DNA from: an uncultured Prevotella sp.
Lineage (GTDB): Bacteria; Bacteroidota; Bacteroidia; Bacteroidales; Bacteroidaceae
DNA: 9,245 nucleotides
Direction: 5' to 3'
Assembly: GCA_934183135.1 (NCBI GenBank)
Contig: CAKPRX010000085.1
Span: forward strand, 1-9,245
A program made the translations under genes and the position numbers. The notes below the pieces were generated by a model. That model saw only the letters and a program-made list of their open reading frames with translations, did not search any database and was not told the DNA's origin. Of this stretch, positions 1 through 5,055 are shown in pieces; the stretch's first letter is position 1, and every line of letters starts with the position of its first letter.

Positions 1-815
1 ATGCCCTCGACTTTGAAGATGTTGTTCCAAAAAGAGTTGGCTATCTCGATGTGATACTTGATGGGCGCGGAGTTCTTCAGCTTGGCTTCCTTGGCGATGC
101 CGATGAGCTGCTTGATGTTGTACCACTTGCCTTTGAAGAGGGCGGCGTAGTACGGGATTGGGTAATAGGTATTGTCGGGCGTGGGGACTCGCGAAATGAT
201 GGCGAACTTCTTGGTGCGCTTGACTCTTGTTTGGAGGTCAGACAGAGGGGATTGGGGATTGAGGAGTTCGATGCGCTCGATGTCATCGGGCGATGTGGTG
301 TTGCGCCAGTTGGCATAGAGGATGTAAGGGATGGTGCCGTGGGTGTCAGCCGGGGCGAAGCGGACGTAGCAGGCTTGCTTGCGTGCGAGGCGAACGATGC
401 GCGTGCCGTCCTCGTTGAGGATGATGACGCTGACGGCGAAGCCGAAGTGCTTGAAGTCTTGGCAGACACCGAGGAAATATGTGGGGAGGTCGTTGTCGGC
501 GAGAAAGTCGTCCACTTGGGATGCTGTCTGTGCGGTGGCGGAACTTGTGTTGTAGATTAAGCCGCTGCCGTAGCAGACCTCGGCGTTGAACATCTGGCAG
601 GTGGCGAGTGTTTCGTCGGACTCGATGAGGTCGATGATGTTGTATGGCATCTGGTTGTCGGCACCCCAGGGGATGTATTGCATGCGCTCGGTAATGAATA
701 CGGGGGCGATGTTGTGCTGCTCCTTGAAGACTTCACTGGTGTTGGGGGTGAAGGCGGCGGCCTTGTTGGTGCCTGGGATGGTGTGGACGGAGGTGAAGGT
801 GATGGTGTCGGGCAT
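1..815 (-). CDS. Probable phage portal protein, N-terminal 271 codons (runs off left edge)
   Basis: Portal proteins form the ring at the capsid vertex through which phage DNA is packaged and ejected. The minus frame is open from an ATG at 813-815 to the window edge, 271 codons with no stop, so the gene is cut by the window and not by a mutation. Residues 47-62 read YIPWGADNQMPYNIID, resembling the WGxDNxxP stretch near the start of many portal proteins. A region follows with cysteines at 73 and 81 and a GSGLIY motif (83-88). Residues 217-270 are rich in aromatic residues and lysine, as in Bacteroidales prophage portal-like proteins. Codons end mostly in C, and GC is clearly higher than in the island next door. 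A Bacteroidota promoter lies just upstream. The portal call rests on remembered family resemblance, so the function is moderately sure. That this is a real coding frame is very likely. Confidence 0.62.
   Translation of the reverse strand, partial: MPDTITFTSVHTIPGTNKAAAFTPNTSEVFKEQHNIAPVFITERMQYIPWGADNQMPYNIIDLIESDETLATCQMFNAEVCYGSGLIYNTSSATAQTASQVDDFLADNDLPTYFLGVCQDFKHFGFAVSVIILNEDGTRIVRLARKQACYVRFAPADTHGTIPYILYANWRNTTSPDDIERIELLNPQSPLSDLQTRVKRTKKFAIISRVPTPDNTYYPIPYYAALFKGKWYNIKQLIGIAKEAKLKNSAPIKYHIEIANSFWNNIFKVEG
703..773 (-). repeat. Portal-start direct repeat, copy A (copy B at 2036-2106)
   Basis: This segment covers portal codons 15-38. It aligns without gaps to 2036-2106 on the same strand, with 57 of 71 bases identical by hand count (52 of 63 in the core). 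Many of the differences fall at third codon positions. A further 15 bases upstream (825-839 in A, 2162-2176 in B) are identical at nearly the same distance. The two copies bracket the AT-rich island. Their divergence means they are not a recent target-site duplication. Confidence 0.75.
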
Positions 816-834
816 AATGTGATGTTTTTGAGGG

Positions 835-866
835 CAAAGGTAGAGGTCGTAAACGGATGACGAAAA
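835..866 (-). promoter_or_regulatory. Bacteroidota-type promoter for the portal-like gene
   Basis: Read on the minus strand, TACCTTTG (835-842) matches the Bacteroidota -7 consensus TAnnTTTG exactly. A -33-like TTTT (863-866) lies 20 bases upstream, the expected spacing, with one mismatch to TTTG. The ATG at 815 follows about 20 bases after the -7 box, which leaves a short leader. This supports 815 as the translation start. Confidence 0.6.
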
Positions 867-923
867 GACAACAAATCGACACTTATGAAGAATTTTATTC
901 TATTATTAGAAATAAAGCTCGCA

Positions 924-958
924 TTGTTATGTATTTTAGCGGAAATTATATATTTTTG
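924..958 (+). promoter_or_regulatory. Promoter of the two-gene island
   Basis: TATTTTTG at 951-958 matches the Bacteroidota -7 consensus TAnnTTTG exactly. The -33 side is weak: the best candidate, ATTG around 923-926, sits about 24 bases upstream, slightly too far. Transcription would begin near 965. That excludes the upstream in-frame ATG at 885 and favours the start at 993. Confidence 0.5.
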
Positions 959-992
959 CAGAAAAATAGAAAACTTTAAAATCTGTGAGATT

Positions 993-1364
993 ATGACAAA
1001 AAACTTTAGAACTATTCTGCTGTGTGCAGTTGGCATTATTTCAATAGCATTGTCAATAAAATGCTATTCTTTTAAAGACTTGGACTACGAGTCAAAAAGT
1101 GCGTATGGCGGTGATGCTTTCACTGGAATACAAAATGCCGCCGCAACGACATCCAAAAACGTAAAAGAATTGGCAAGTATTATACAATTCGGATTCGGCT
1201 CATTACTCTTGGTAAACGGATTGACGTTGTTAGCTTTTGGCCTCACATCTCCAATTCAGAAGAAACAGACTGAGGATGAGAACAATGACAGAACTGCTTC
1301 ATCCCAAGAAGTTGCAGCAAAAGCAATAGATTCAAACATAAATACTGAAGTAACAACGGAATGA
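993..1364 (+). CDS. Small two-helix membrane protein of unknown function
   Basis: I do not recognise this 123-residue protein. Two hydrophobic segments stand out, about residues 7-23 and 61-84, joined by a polar loop of about 37 residues containing KDLDYESKSAYGG. A polar tail (85-123) rich in Gln, Glu, Asn and Thr follows. Residues 7-23 could be a signal anchor, so both ends may face the cytoplasm. An in-frame ATG at 885 would add 36 residues, but it lies upstream of the -7 box at 951-958 and would make that box coding, so I chose 993. The stop overlaps the ATG of the zinc-ribbon gene (ATGA at 1361-1364), which suggests coupled translation and a shared role. GC is far lower than in the flanking genes, a sign of transfer. 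Confidence 0.7.
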   Translation: MTKNFRTILLCAVGIISIALSIKCYSFKDLDYESKSAYGGDAFTGIQNAAATTSKNVKELASIIQFGFGSLLLVNGLTLLAFGLTSPIQKKQTEDENNDRTASSQEVAAKAIDSNINTEVTTE

Positions 1365-1948
1365 TTCGCCATTGCTCAAAATGCGGATGTGAGTTAGACG
1401 AAAATGCAAAGTTCTGTCCGAATTGTGGATTTGAGCAAGGAAAAGATATGCCCAAACAGGACAAACAGACTCATATCTCCTCAACAGAAGAAATTCCTTT
1501 GCAAATCATTTTTCATAAAATAGCAAGACATAAGGTATTGTCAATCATCAATATATTAGTATTGGTTTTGCTCGCAGGCGGCTATTATGGATATAAAAAA
1601 TACTCGAAGGAAAAAGAAGCAAAAGAATTAATCGAAGGTGAAGTAAAGCATCTTTTGGAAATATCGGGAACTTATAAGGCTAACAATGGAATAAAACTTG
1701 AACTGAGTTCTGACGGCACTGCTAATATTACAACTAATAATGGTGAATATTACGTAGGATATTGGAGAGAAAAAAATGCAGACTATCCAATTGAAATATC
1801 CTTTTCGGATTCGTTTGAAATTAGAATTGGAAATGAGAACCATGATTATTGTCGCTCTTTGTATTTCTTCCAAAACACGCTGTGGTATGATTTAGATGCG
1901 ATTAGATCAAGAGATTTTGAAAAATGCACTTATTTGACTAAAGAATAA
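1361..1948 (+). CDS. Zinc-ribbon membrane protein with beta-rich C-terminal domain
   Basis: The 195-residue protein starts with a zinc ribbon: C5-x2-C8 and C19-x2-C22 in a CSKCG...CPNCG pattern, with an extra C10. A linker (about 24-55) leads to one membrane helix (about 59-77) flanked by lysines. A charged stretch (79-100) follows, then a probably beta-rich domain (102-195) that begins SGTYKANNGIKLEL and contains DGTA and GYW motifs, reminiscent of small lipocalin-like folds. This layout is common in Bacteroidota proteins annotated only as zinc ribbon domain-containing. The ribbon is probably cytoplasmic and the C-terminal domain outside, by inference. It overlaps the upstream small membrane gene by 4 bases and is followed within 2 bases by a strong terminator, so the two genes form a complete operon. 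The AT-rich composition contrasts with the neighbours. The specific function is unknown. Confidence 0.8.
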   Translation: MIRHCSKCGCELDENAKFCPNCGFEQGKDMPKQDKQTHISSTEEIPLQIIFHKIARHKVLSIINILVLVLLAGGYYGYKKYSKEKEAKELIEGEVKHLLEISGTYKANNGIKLELSSDGTANITTNNGEYYVGYWREKNADYPIEISFSDSFEIRIGNENHDYCRSLYFFQNTLWYDLDAIRSRDFEKCTYLTKE

Positions 1949-1949
1949 C

Positions 1950-1984
1950 AAAAGCCTTGTACATTCGATATGTACAAGGCTTTT
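1950..1984 (+). terminator. Intrinsic terminator of the island operon (symmetric)
   Basis: A perfect 15-bp inverted repeat, AAAAGCCTTGTACAT (1950-1964) and ATGTACAAGGCTTTT (1970-1984), encloses a 5-base loop. It begins right after the TAA stop at 1946-1948. The T-run on the right arm serves the plus strand. The A-run on the left arm gives the same signal on the minus strand, so it could stop transcription from both sides and insulate the island. Confidence 0.9.
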
Positions 1985-2035
1985 ATAATATTCGCTTACA
2001 AAAAGCATAAAATAGAAATTACATTTGGAAAATTA

Positions 2036-2115
2036 GGGATGGTGTCGTGCTGCTTCTTGAAGACTCCACTGGTCTTAGGAGTTAAGGCTGTGGATTTGTT
2101 GGTGCCGTGCAGCAT
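2036..2115 (-). pseudogene. Truncated second copy of the portal gene start
   Basis: From an ATG at 2113-2115 the minus frame reads MLHGTNKSTALTPKTSGVF, closely matching residues 13-30 of the portal-like gene (IPGTNKAAAFTPNTSEVF). The match continues through QHDTIP and then stops abruptly near 2036, where AT-rich island sequence begins. The frame then closes at 1996. Only about 25 portal codons remain, so this is a fragment with no function of its own. It is about 80% identical in DNA to copy A, so it derives from a related but distinct phage gene or from an old duplication. Confidence 0.75.
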
Positions 2116-2140
2116 GACAAAGTATGTTGTGGAATGAAAG

Positions 2141-2188
2141 AAAAATCGCTCATATCTTTCTTTTTTGAGGGCAAAGACATGAGCGATT
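2141..2188 (-). terminator. Minus-strand terminator-like hairpin in the copy B leader
   Basis: Read on the minus strand, AATCGCTCAT (2188-2179) pairs with ATGAGCGATT (2153-2144). Five more pairs, TCTTT with AAAGA, and a G-U step extend the stem to about 16 bp around a 13-base loop. A U-rich run follows (TTTTTCTTTC). It would stop transcription coming from the decayed gene upstream before the portal fragment. The stem and loop include the 15 bases shared with the promoter of copy A. Confidence 0.6.
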
Positions 2189-2527
2189 AGTGGGTGGGTG
2201 AGGTTGGTGGTGACGATGTTTGGGTCAGTGAGGCGGACGGTGCGAGGCTGAACTCGCCATCGACGAGGACGAGACATTCGGTGTAGCACTGGAGGGTGCA
2301 GCCGGGGAGGACGAGGTATGTGAGGTGCTGGATGGTGGAGCGAGGGATGGTGAACGATGACAAGGTGGTGAGGAAGGAGGACTGGAGGAAGCTGCTGGCG
2401 ATGTTGTGGCCGATGTTCGGTCGGGAGAAGATGACGGTACGCTCCGGGGTGTTGGTGTTCTCGGTGATTCCATGGGGAGGTCAGTGGTGAAACTGTATTC
2501 GGAGGGCGTGTAGGAGATTTTGAGCAT
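2187..2527 (-). pseudogene. Frameshifted phage-type gene, unknown function
   Basis: The start at 2527 gives MLKISYTPSEYSFTTDLP in one frame. Near 2470 the sensible reading moves to another frame (ITENTNTPERTVIF... to LVLVDGEF). Near 2250 it moves to a third (PRTVRLTDPNIVTTNLTHP). The uncorrected frames turn into Ser/Pro/Thr-rich low-complexity sequence, as expected when a C-ending coding sequence is read out of frame. Restored, it would be a protein of roughly 110-120 residues. I do not know its function. Position just upstream of the portal fragment on the same strand suggests it belonged to the same phage gene cluster. A promoter-like sequence lies upstream. The two shifts could in principle be sequencing errors, but the neighbouring truncated portal copy and broken EEP gene favour real decay. 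Confidence 0.6.
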
Positions 2528-2547
2528 GGGCGTTCTTGTTTTTGTCG

Positions 2548-2579
2548 CTAAGATACACGGATTGGGGCGTGTGAGAAAA
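2548..2579 (-). promoter_or_regulatory. Promoter-like sequence upstream of the frameshifted gene
   Basis: On the minus strand TATCTTAG (2548-2555) differs from TAnnTTTG at one base. TTTT (2576-2579) lies exactly 20 bases upstream, the same layout as the portal promoter at 835-866. The ATG at 2527 follows 20 bases later. Confidence 0.4.
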
Positions 2580-2590
2580 GACTGGGCGCT

Positions 2591-2661
2591 GTGCGGAGTT
2601 TTGAGTTAGGAGCGGTCGGCTATGCCGATTAGATAATGTCAGTACCGCTCTATCCTCGCAC
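2591..2661. repeat. Nested inverted repeats, possible structured RNA or cruciform
   Basis: Three concentric inverted repeats lie in an intergenic stretch. GTGCGGAG (2591-2598) faces CTCGCAC (2655-2661) with one bulge. GAGCGGT (2610-2616) faces ACCGCTC (2644-2650) perfectly. Inside them TCGGC-TAT-GCCGA (2616-2628) forms a small hairpin. The 71-base length recalls a tRNA, but there is no T-arm TTC or anticodon layout, so it is not one. It matches no riboswitch family I recognise. Confidence 0.4.
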
Positions 2662-2699
2662 GGCCCGAAAGACAAAGGGATTTTGTAGGGAGCGGCGGC

Positions 2700-2717
2700 A
2701 ACAAGTGCGGACTTGTT
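2700..2717. repeat. Short perfect inverted repeat
   Basis: AACAAGT (2700-2706) and ACTTGTT (2711-2717) form a 7-bp stem around GCGG. No T-run follows on either strand, so it is not a standard terminator. It lies between the broken EEP gene and the frameshifted gene. Confidence 0.4.
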
Positions 2718-2760
2718 ACGATCTTGCCATAGCGCAGAAGGGGGGCGGTGTTTCGCGGCA

Positions 2761-3121
2761 TCATTTTATAACCAATTCAATTGGTACATGGTCGCTCATC
2801 CTGTTAGTTTCGTCCCAGGTATATAGTTTGTAATCAACTATGTCGGTATTTGCGAAAGCATAGTCTATGAAGAACTTGCAAGATTCCTTGAAAAGATGAT
2901 AATATGTTGGCCGGTTCTTGTTTGTGCACATCAGAAACAAAAACACCAAGACCTTTGATGTCATAGTTGCCAACCCAATAAAACTGATGGCCAGCAGGCA
3001 CAACTATATTGTCAGCGTTGCCACACTCGGGAACAGCGAAAACGTCAACATCCTTGTGTGTCAGCAGCCAATCGATTTTGAATTGCTTAGACCAAGATAT
3101 GTTGTACGATAAGATTTTCAT
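2761..3121 (-). pseudogene. Endonuclease/exonuclease/phosphatase (EEP) family gene with internal deletion
   Basis: EEP enzymes are metal-dependent phosphodiesterases. The first part, from the ATG at 3121, reads MKILSYNISW with N7 and a PE pair at 31-32 (E32 being the expected metal ligand), then continues to GLGVFVS near residue 63. The second part, in another frame and ending at the TGA at 2761-2763, carries FFIDYAFANTD and SDHVPIELVI, the C-terminal SDH motif with the catalytic histidine. Only about 110 residues remain of a domain that usually has about 250. The middle, including the GDxN active-site motif, is absent, and the two parts are out of frame. The gene therefore cannot make an active enzyme. 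A weak -7-like TATCTTTT lies at 3148-3155. Its lower GC fits the accessory left third of the window. Confidence 0.75.
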
Positions 3122-3235
3122 ATACGCGTTTTTTGGTTTGCCATGGCAAAAGATATAACTTTTATCTCATCCCGCCAACCGAAATGGGGGGCGTAAATTC
3201 TTCTCGCAGCCGATAATGGCGCGCCTTGGCGGTGT

Positions 3236-3982
3236 TTATAGCAGTCTCTCCAGCAACAGCAGGGTCATAAATCCGAGTAGCAGCGCGTAGGTGGCTTGCT
3301 TCTGATAGCCGTGCGCATGGGTCTCGGGTATCATCTCGTCGCTTGTCACGTAGAGCATGGCGCCGCCGGCAAAGCCGAGCATGACGGGGAGCATGGCGGC
3401 CGACACGTTGCCCATGGCAAATCCGGCCCACACCCCGACGGCCTCGAGCAGGCCTATGGCGATGGATATTACGAATGTGCGGATGCGCGTCACTCCGGCG
3501 AGCAGCAACGGTGCTATTATCACCATGCCTTCGGGAATGTTCTGTAGCGCGATGCCGAGGCTCACGGCCCACGAAGCCTCCTCGCCCTCGCTCATGCTCA
3601 CTCCTGCGGCGATGCCTTCGGGCAACTTGTGTAGGGCTATGGCCATGACAAACAGCATGATGTGGTTGAGCGTGGAGTTGTTGCGGTGTTCCTCGGCATC
3701 GAGGCCGGTGATGTGGTGGAGGTGTGGCGTCACGAGGTCGAGCACGTTGAGGAACAGCGCGCCCGCCATGACTCCTATGGCGACAAGCCACCATGGCGTG
3801 GTTCCTGCCTCAAAGGCAGGCACTATCAGCCCCAGTGTCGATGCGGCGAGCATCACTCCGGCGCAGTAGCCCAGCACCGTGTCGTTCCACTTGTGCGGCA
3901 GCTCCTTTATCCCAAAGCCAAGGAGACTGCCTATCATTGTCGCTCCGCAAAGTCCTGCGGCGCTTATCCATACGTTGGTCAT
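3236..3982 (-). CDS. ZIP family divalent metal transporter
   Basis: The 248-residue inner-membrane protein has about eight hydrophobic segments, the usual length and topology for a bacterial GufA/ZupT-like ZIP. ZIPs move zinc, iron or manganese into the cytoplasm. The metal-site helices are clear: HKLPEG at 118-123 (H118, E122) and QNIPEG at 147-152 (Q147, N148, E151), then E180 in the next helix and SDEMIPETH at 214-222. The histidine-containing loop PHLHH (86-90) sits between helices 3 and 4. The lysine at 119 replaces the usual asparagine of HNxPEG, which could remove one half of a two-metal centre. The start at 3982 lies 3 bases after the stop of the HU-like gene, so the two are surely co-transcribed. 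There is no strong terminator after it. Substrate cannot be told from sequence alone. Confidence 0.93.
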   Translation of the reverse strand: MTNVWISAAGLCGATMIGSLLGFGIKELPHKWNDTVLGYCAGVMLAASTLGLIVPAFEAGTTPWWLVAIGVMAGALFLNVLDLVTPHLHHITGLDAEEHRNNSTLNHIMLFVMAIALHKLPEGIAAGVSMSEGEEASWAVSLGIALQNIPEGMVIIAPLLLAGVTRIRTFVISIAIGLLEAVGVWAGFAMGNVSAAMLPVMLGFAGGAMLYVTSDEMIPETHAHGYQKQATYALLLGFMTLLLLERLL

Positions 3983-3985
3983 AGT

Positions 3986-4588
3986 CTATCTGTTCAGAAA
4001 ATACACTGGCGAGTTTCGCGCCCCTTCTTTCTTCAGTATCCCTGTCTCGGTAAAGTGCCTCAGCCATTTCAGGGCCGTGCTTTGGCGCAGTCCGAAGTTC
4101 AGTTCCAGGTCGCGCCTTGTGATGCAGTTGTTTGTTGCAAGGTGCTCTCTTATCCTTCGCAGCAGCTCGTCTTCCGTGTATTGGCGTGACTTTGACGAGA
4201 ACCTGGCACGCTCGAACCGCGTGCTGCGTCTCACCTCGTTGAGCAGCTCGGCATCGGGGCGGAACTTGATGTTGCGAACACTGATATAGTCGCCGCGCAC
4301 TTTCTCCATAGGCTTGTCCTCGGGCATGTCGAGGTCTACGGCCAGTGAGAAATAGCCTATCTCCGGAATGTGGAAACGGTTGCCGTGCGAAAGCTCATGT
4401 ATCATGCAGTCGCGCAGCGTCATTAGCGTGGCTTGCACGTCGCCTTTCGTCAGCGAGCAGTTGCTCTGGATATGGTCCTCCAGCTGTCGGTCGGTCCGGG
4501 GCGGACATTCGAATATCCGCACAAACTCCTGTTCTTTCCCCGTACCCTTGGAGTTCTTTATGGAGTGTATTTCGTATTTGATACTCAT
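3986..4588 (-). CDS. HU-related DNA-binding protein with C-terminal winged helix
   Basis: The 200-residue protein has two parts. Residues 1-120 resemble the Bacteroidota HU-related histone-like family (HU_rel): a helical stretch at 34-68 is followed by a beta segment FHIPEIGYFSL (72-82), equivalent to the HU loop around its GxGxF motif. Residues 136-200 look like a winged helix: helix TEDELLRRIREHL, then ITRRDLELNFGL, a recognition-like helix QSTALKWLRHF, and a wing ending SPVYFL. HU-like proteins bend and coat DNA, and the winged helix suggests a more specific site, so regulation is inferred. It is the first gene of an operon with the ZIP transporter, 3 bases apart, and so may control metal uptake or itself. 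A clean promoter lies upstream. Start at 4588 fits the promoter and the family N-terminus. Confidence 0.85.
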   Translation of the reverse strand: MSIKYEIHSIKNSKGTGKEQEFVRIFECPPRTDRQLEDHIQSNCSLTKGDVQATLMTLRDCMIHELSHGNRFHIPEIGYFSLAVDLDMPEDKPMEKVRGDYISVRNIKFRPDAELLNEVRRSTRFERARFSSKSRQYTEDELLRRIREHLATNNCITRRDLELNFGLRQSTALKWLRHFTETGILKKEGARNSPVYFLNR

Positions 4589-4612
4589 CTGGCAGTTTTT
4601 TTAATTAGGCTC

Positions 4613-4644
4613 CAAAGTTAATAAATAATCGGCAAACATCGAAA
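4613..4644 (-). promoter_or_regulatory. Promoter of the HU-like/ZIP operon
   Basis: On the minus strand TAACTTTG (4613-4620) matches TAnnTTTG exactly. A -33-like TTTC (4641-4644) lies 20 bases upstream. The leader to the ATG at 4588 is about 20-25 bases and includes an A-run, as is usual in Bacteroidota. Confidence 0.65.
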
Positions 4645-4771
4645 TCATATCGGGCGAAAGCCTTACAATGGTCTCCTCTGTCGGGCTTGCGCAGGTTCTA
4701 TTATCCCTGCAGGGGCATGGCGTCTGGGCGAAATGGGTGGCTATGTGATGCCAGAGGGCTCTGCTGGTCAT

Positions 4772-4859
4772 CTCGTACCGAACGATGCGCACACTCGTGC
4801 CGAACGATACAGGTGCTCGTACCGAACGAAATGAGCGTGTTGGCCGAACGATACGAGAA
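4772..4859. repeat. Four tandem 22-bp repeats with palindromic core
   Basis: CCGAACGA occurs at 4778, 4800, 4822 and 4844, exactly 22 bases apart. Units 1-3 share CTCGT(A/G)CCGAACGA at their start; unit 4 has a divergent first six bases. The rest of each unit varies. In units 1-3 the core TCGTnCCGAACGA is a partial dyad (TCGT against ACGA). Two helical turns of spacing would place every core on the same face of the DNA, as in an operator array, though a dispersed intergenic repeat is equally possible. Confidence 0.85.
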
Positions 4860-4945
4860 GACTTTCTCGGGTGTCTGGCATGACTTGGTACGGCGGCCAC
4901 TGGAACAGGCGGTGGCTGGCAGCGGCCGTGCCCTCGTTGCGGTGC

Positions 4946-4963
4946 CCGAGGGGGCTCCCTCGG
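4946..4963. repeat. Short GC-rich hairpin
   Basis: CCGAGGG (4946-4952) and CCCTCGG (4957-4963) pair perfectly around GGCT. It lies just beyond the GH76 terminator and has no T-run of its own. Confidence 0.45.
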
Positions 4964-4972
4964 CGTTTGCCC

Positions 4973-5024
4973 AAAAAAGCATCATCGCCCCTCTCTTGTG
5001 AAATAGAGTCGGGCGATGATGCTT
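4973..5024 (-). terminator. Intrinsic terminator after the GH76 gene
   Basis: On the minus strand AAGCATCATCGCCC (5024-5011) pairs with GGGCGATGATGCTT (4990-4977), a perfect 14-bp stem. A 20-base loop contains an extra CTCT/AGAG pairing. Six T residues (4978-4973) follow. It lies about 30 bases after the stop of the GH76 gene. Confidence 0.9.
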
Positions 5025-5055
5025 CTGGTGGTTAGGGGATACGGCCGCGTGGCCC

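Larger units (their letters stand above)
4589..5055. other. Gene-free intergenic region, 467 bases
   Basis: No convincing gene is present; the short open frames here are Arg/Ser-rich and overlap the repeats. From right to left it holds the GH76 terminator (4973-5024), a 7-bp hairpin (4946-4963), four 22-bp tandem repeats (4772-4859) and the HU/ZIP promoter (4613-4644). Between 4645 and 4771 I see nothing beyond a 10-bp palindrome at 4705-4714. Confidence 0.7.

Noticed and set aside
51..560. Plus-strand open frame of 169 codons
   Set aside because: It is antisense to the portal-like frame, which has a recognisable motif, a promoter and a homologous second copy. Its Val/Gly/Asp/Glu-rich product is typical of an antisense shadow.
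885..992. Longer start for the small membrane protein at 885
   Set aside because: The exact -7 box at 951-958 lies inside this extension, so the transcript would begin after 885. The start at 993 fits better.
2020..2027. TACATTTG on the plus strand, an exact -7 match
   Set aside because: There is no -33 partner at the right distance and no plus-strand gene follows, so it is probably chance in AT-rich DNA.
2591..2661. Possible tRNA gene
   Set aside because: The length and end pairing look similar, but there is no T-arm, no anticodon arm in the right place and no CCA end.
3172..3232. CCGCCAA and TTGGCGG pair after the ZIP gene as a terminator
   Set aside because: The arms are only 7 bp, 47 bases apart, with no T-run; not convincing.
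4705..4714. 10-bp palindrome CCCTGCAGGG
   Set aside because: A single short palindrome with no repeat or partner nearby; likely chance.
4601..5001. Several open frames on both strands in the gap left of the GH76 gene
   Set aside because: They overlap the 22-bp repeats and the terminator, have Arg/Ser-rich products and no start signals. I see no gene.
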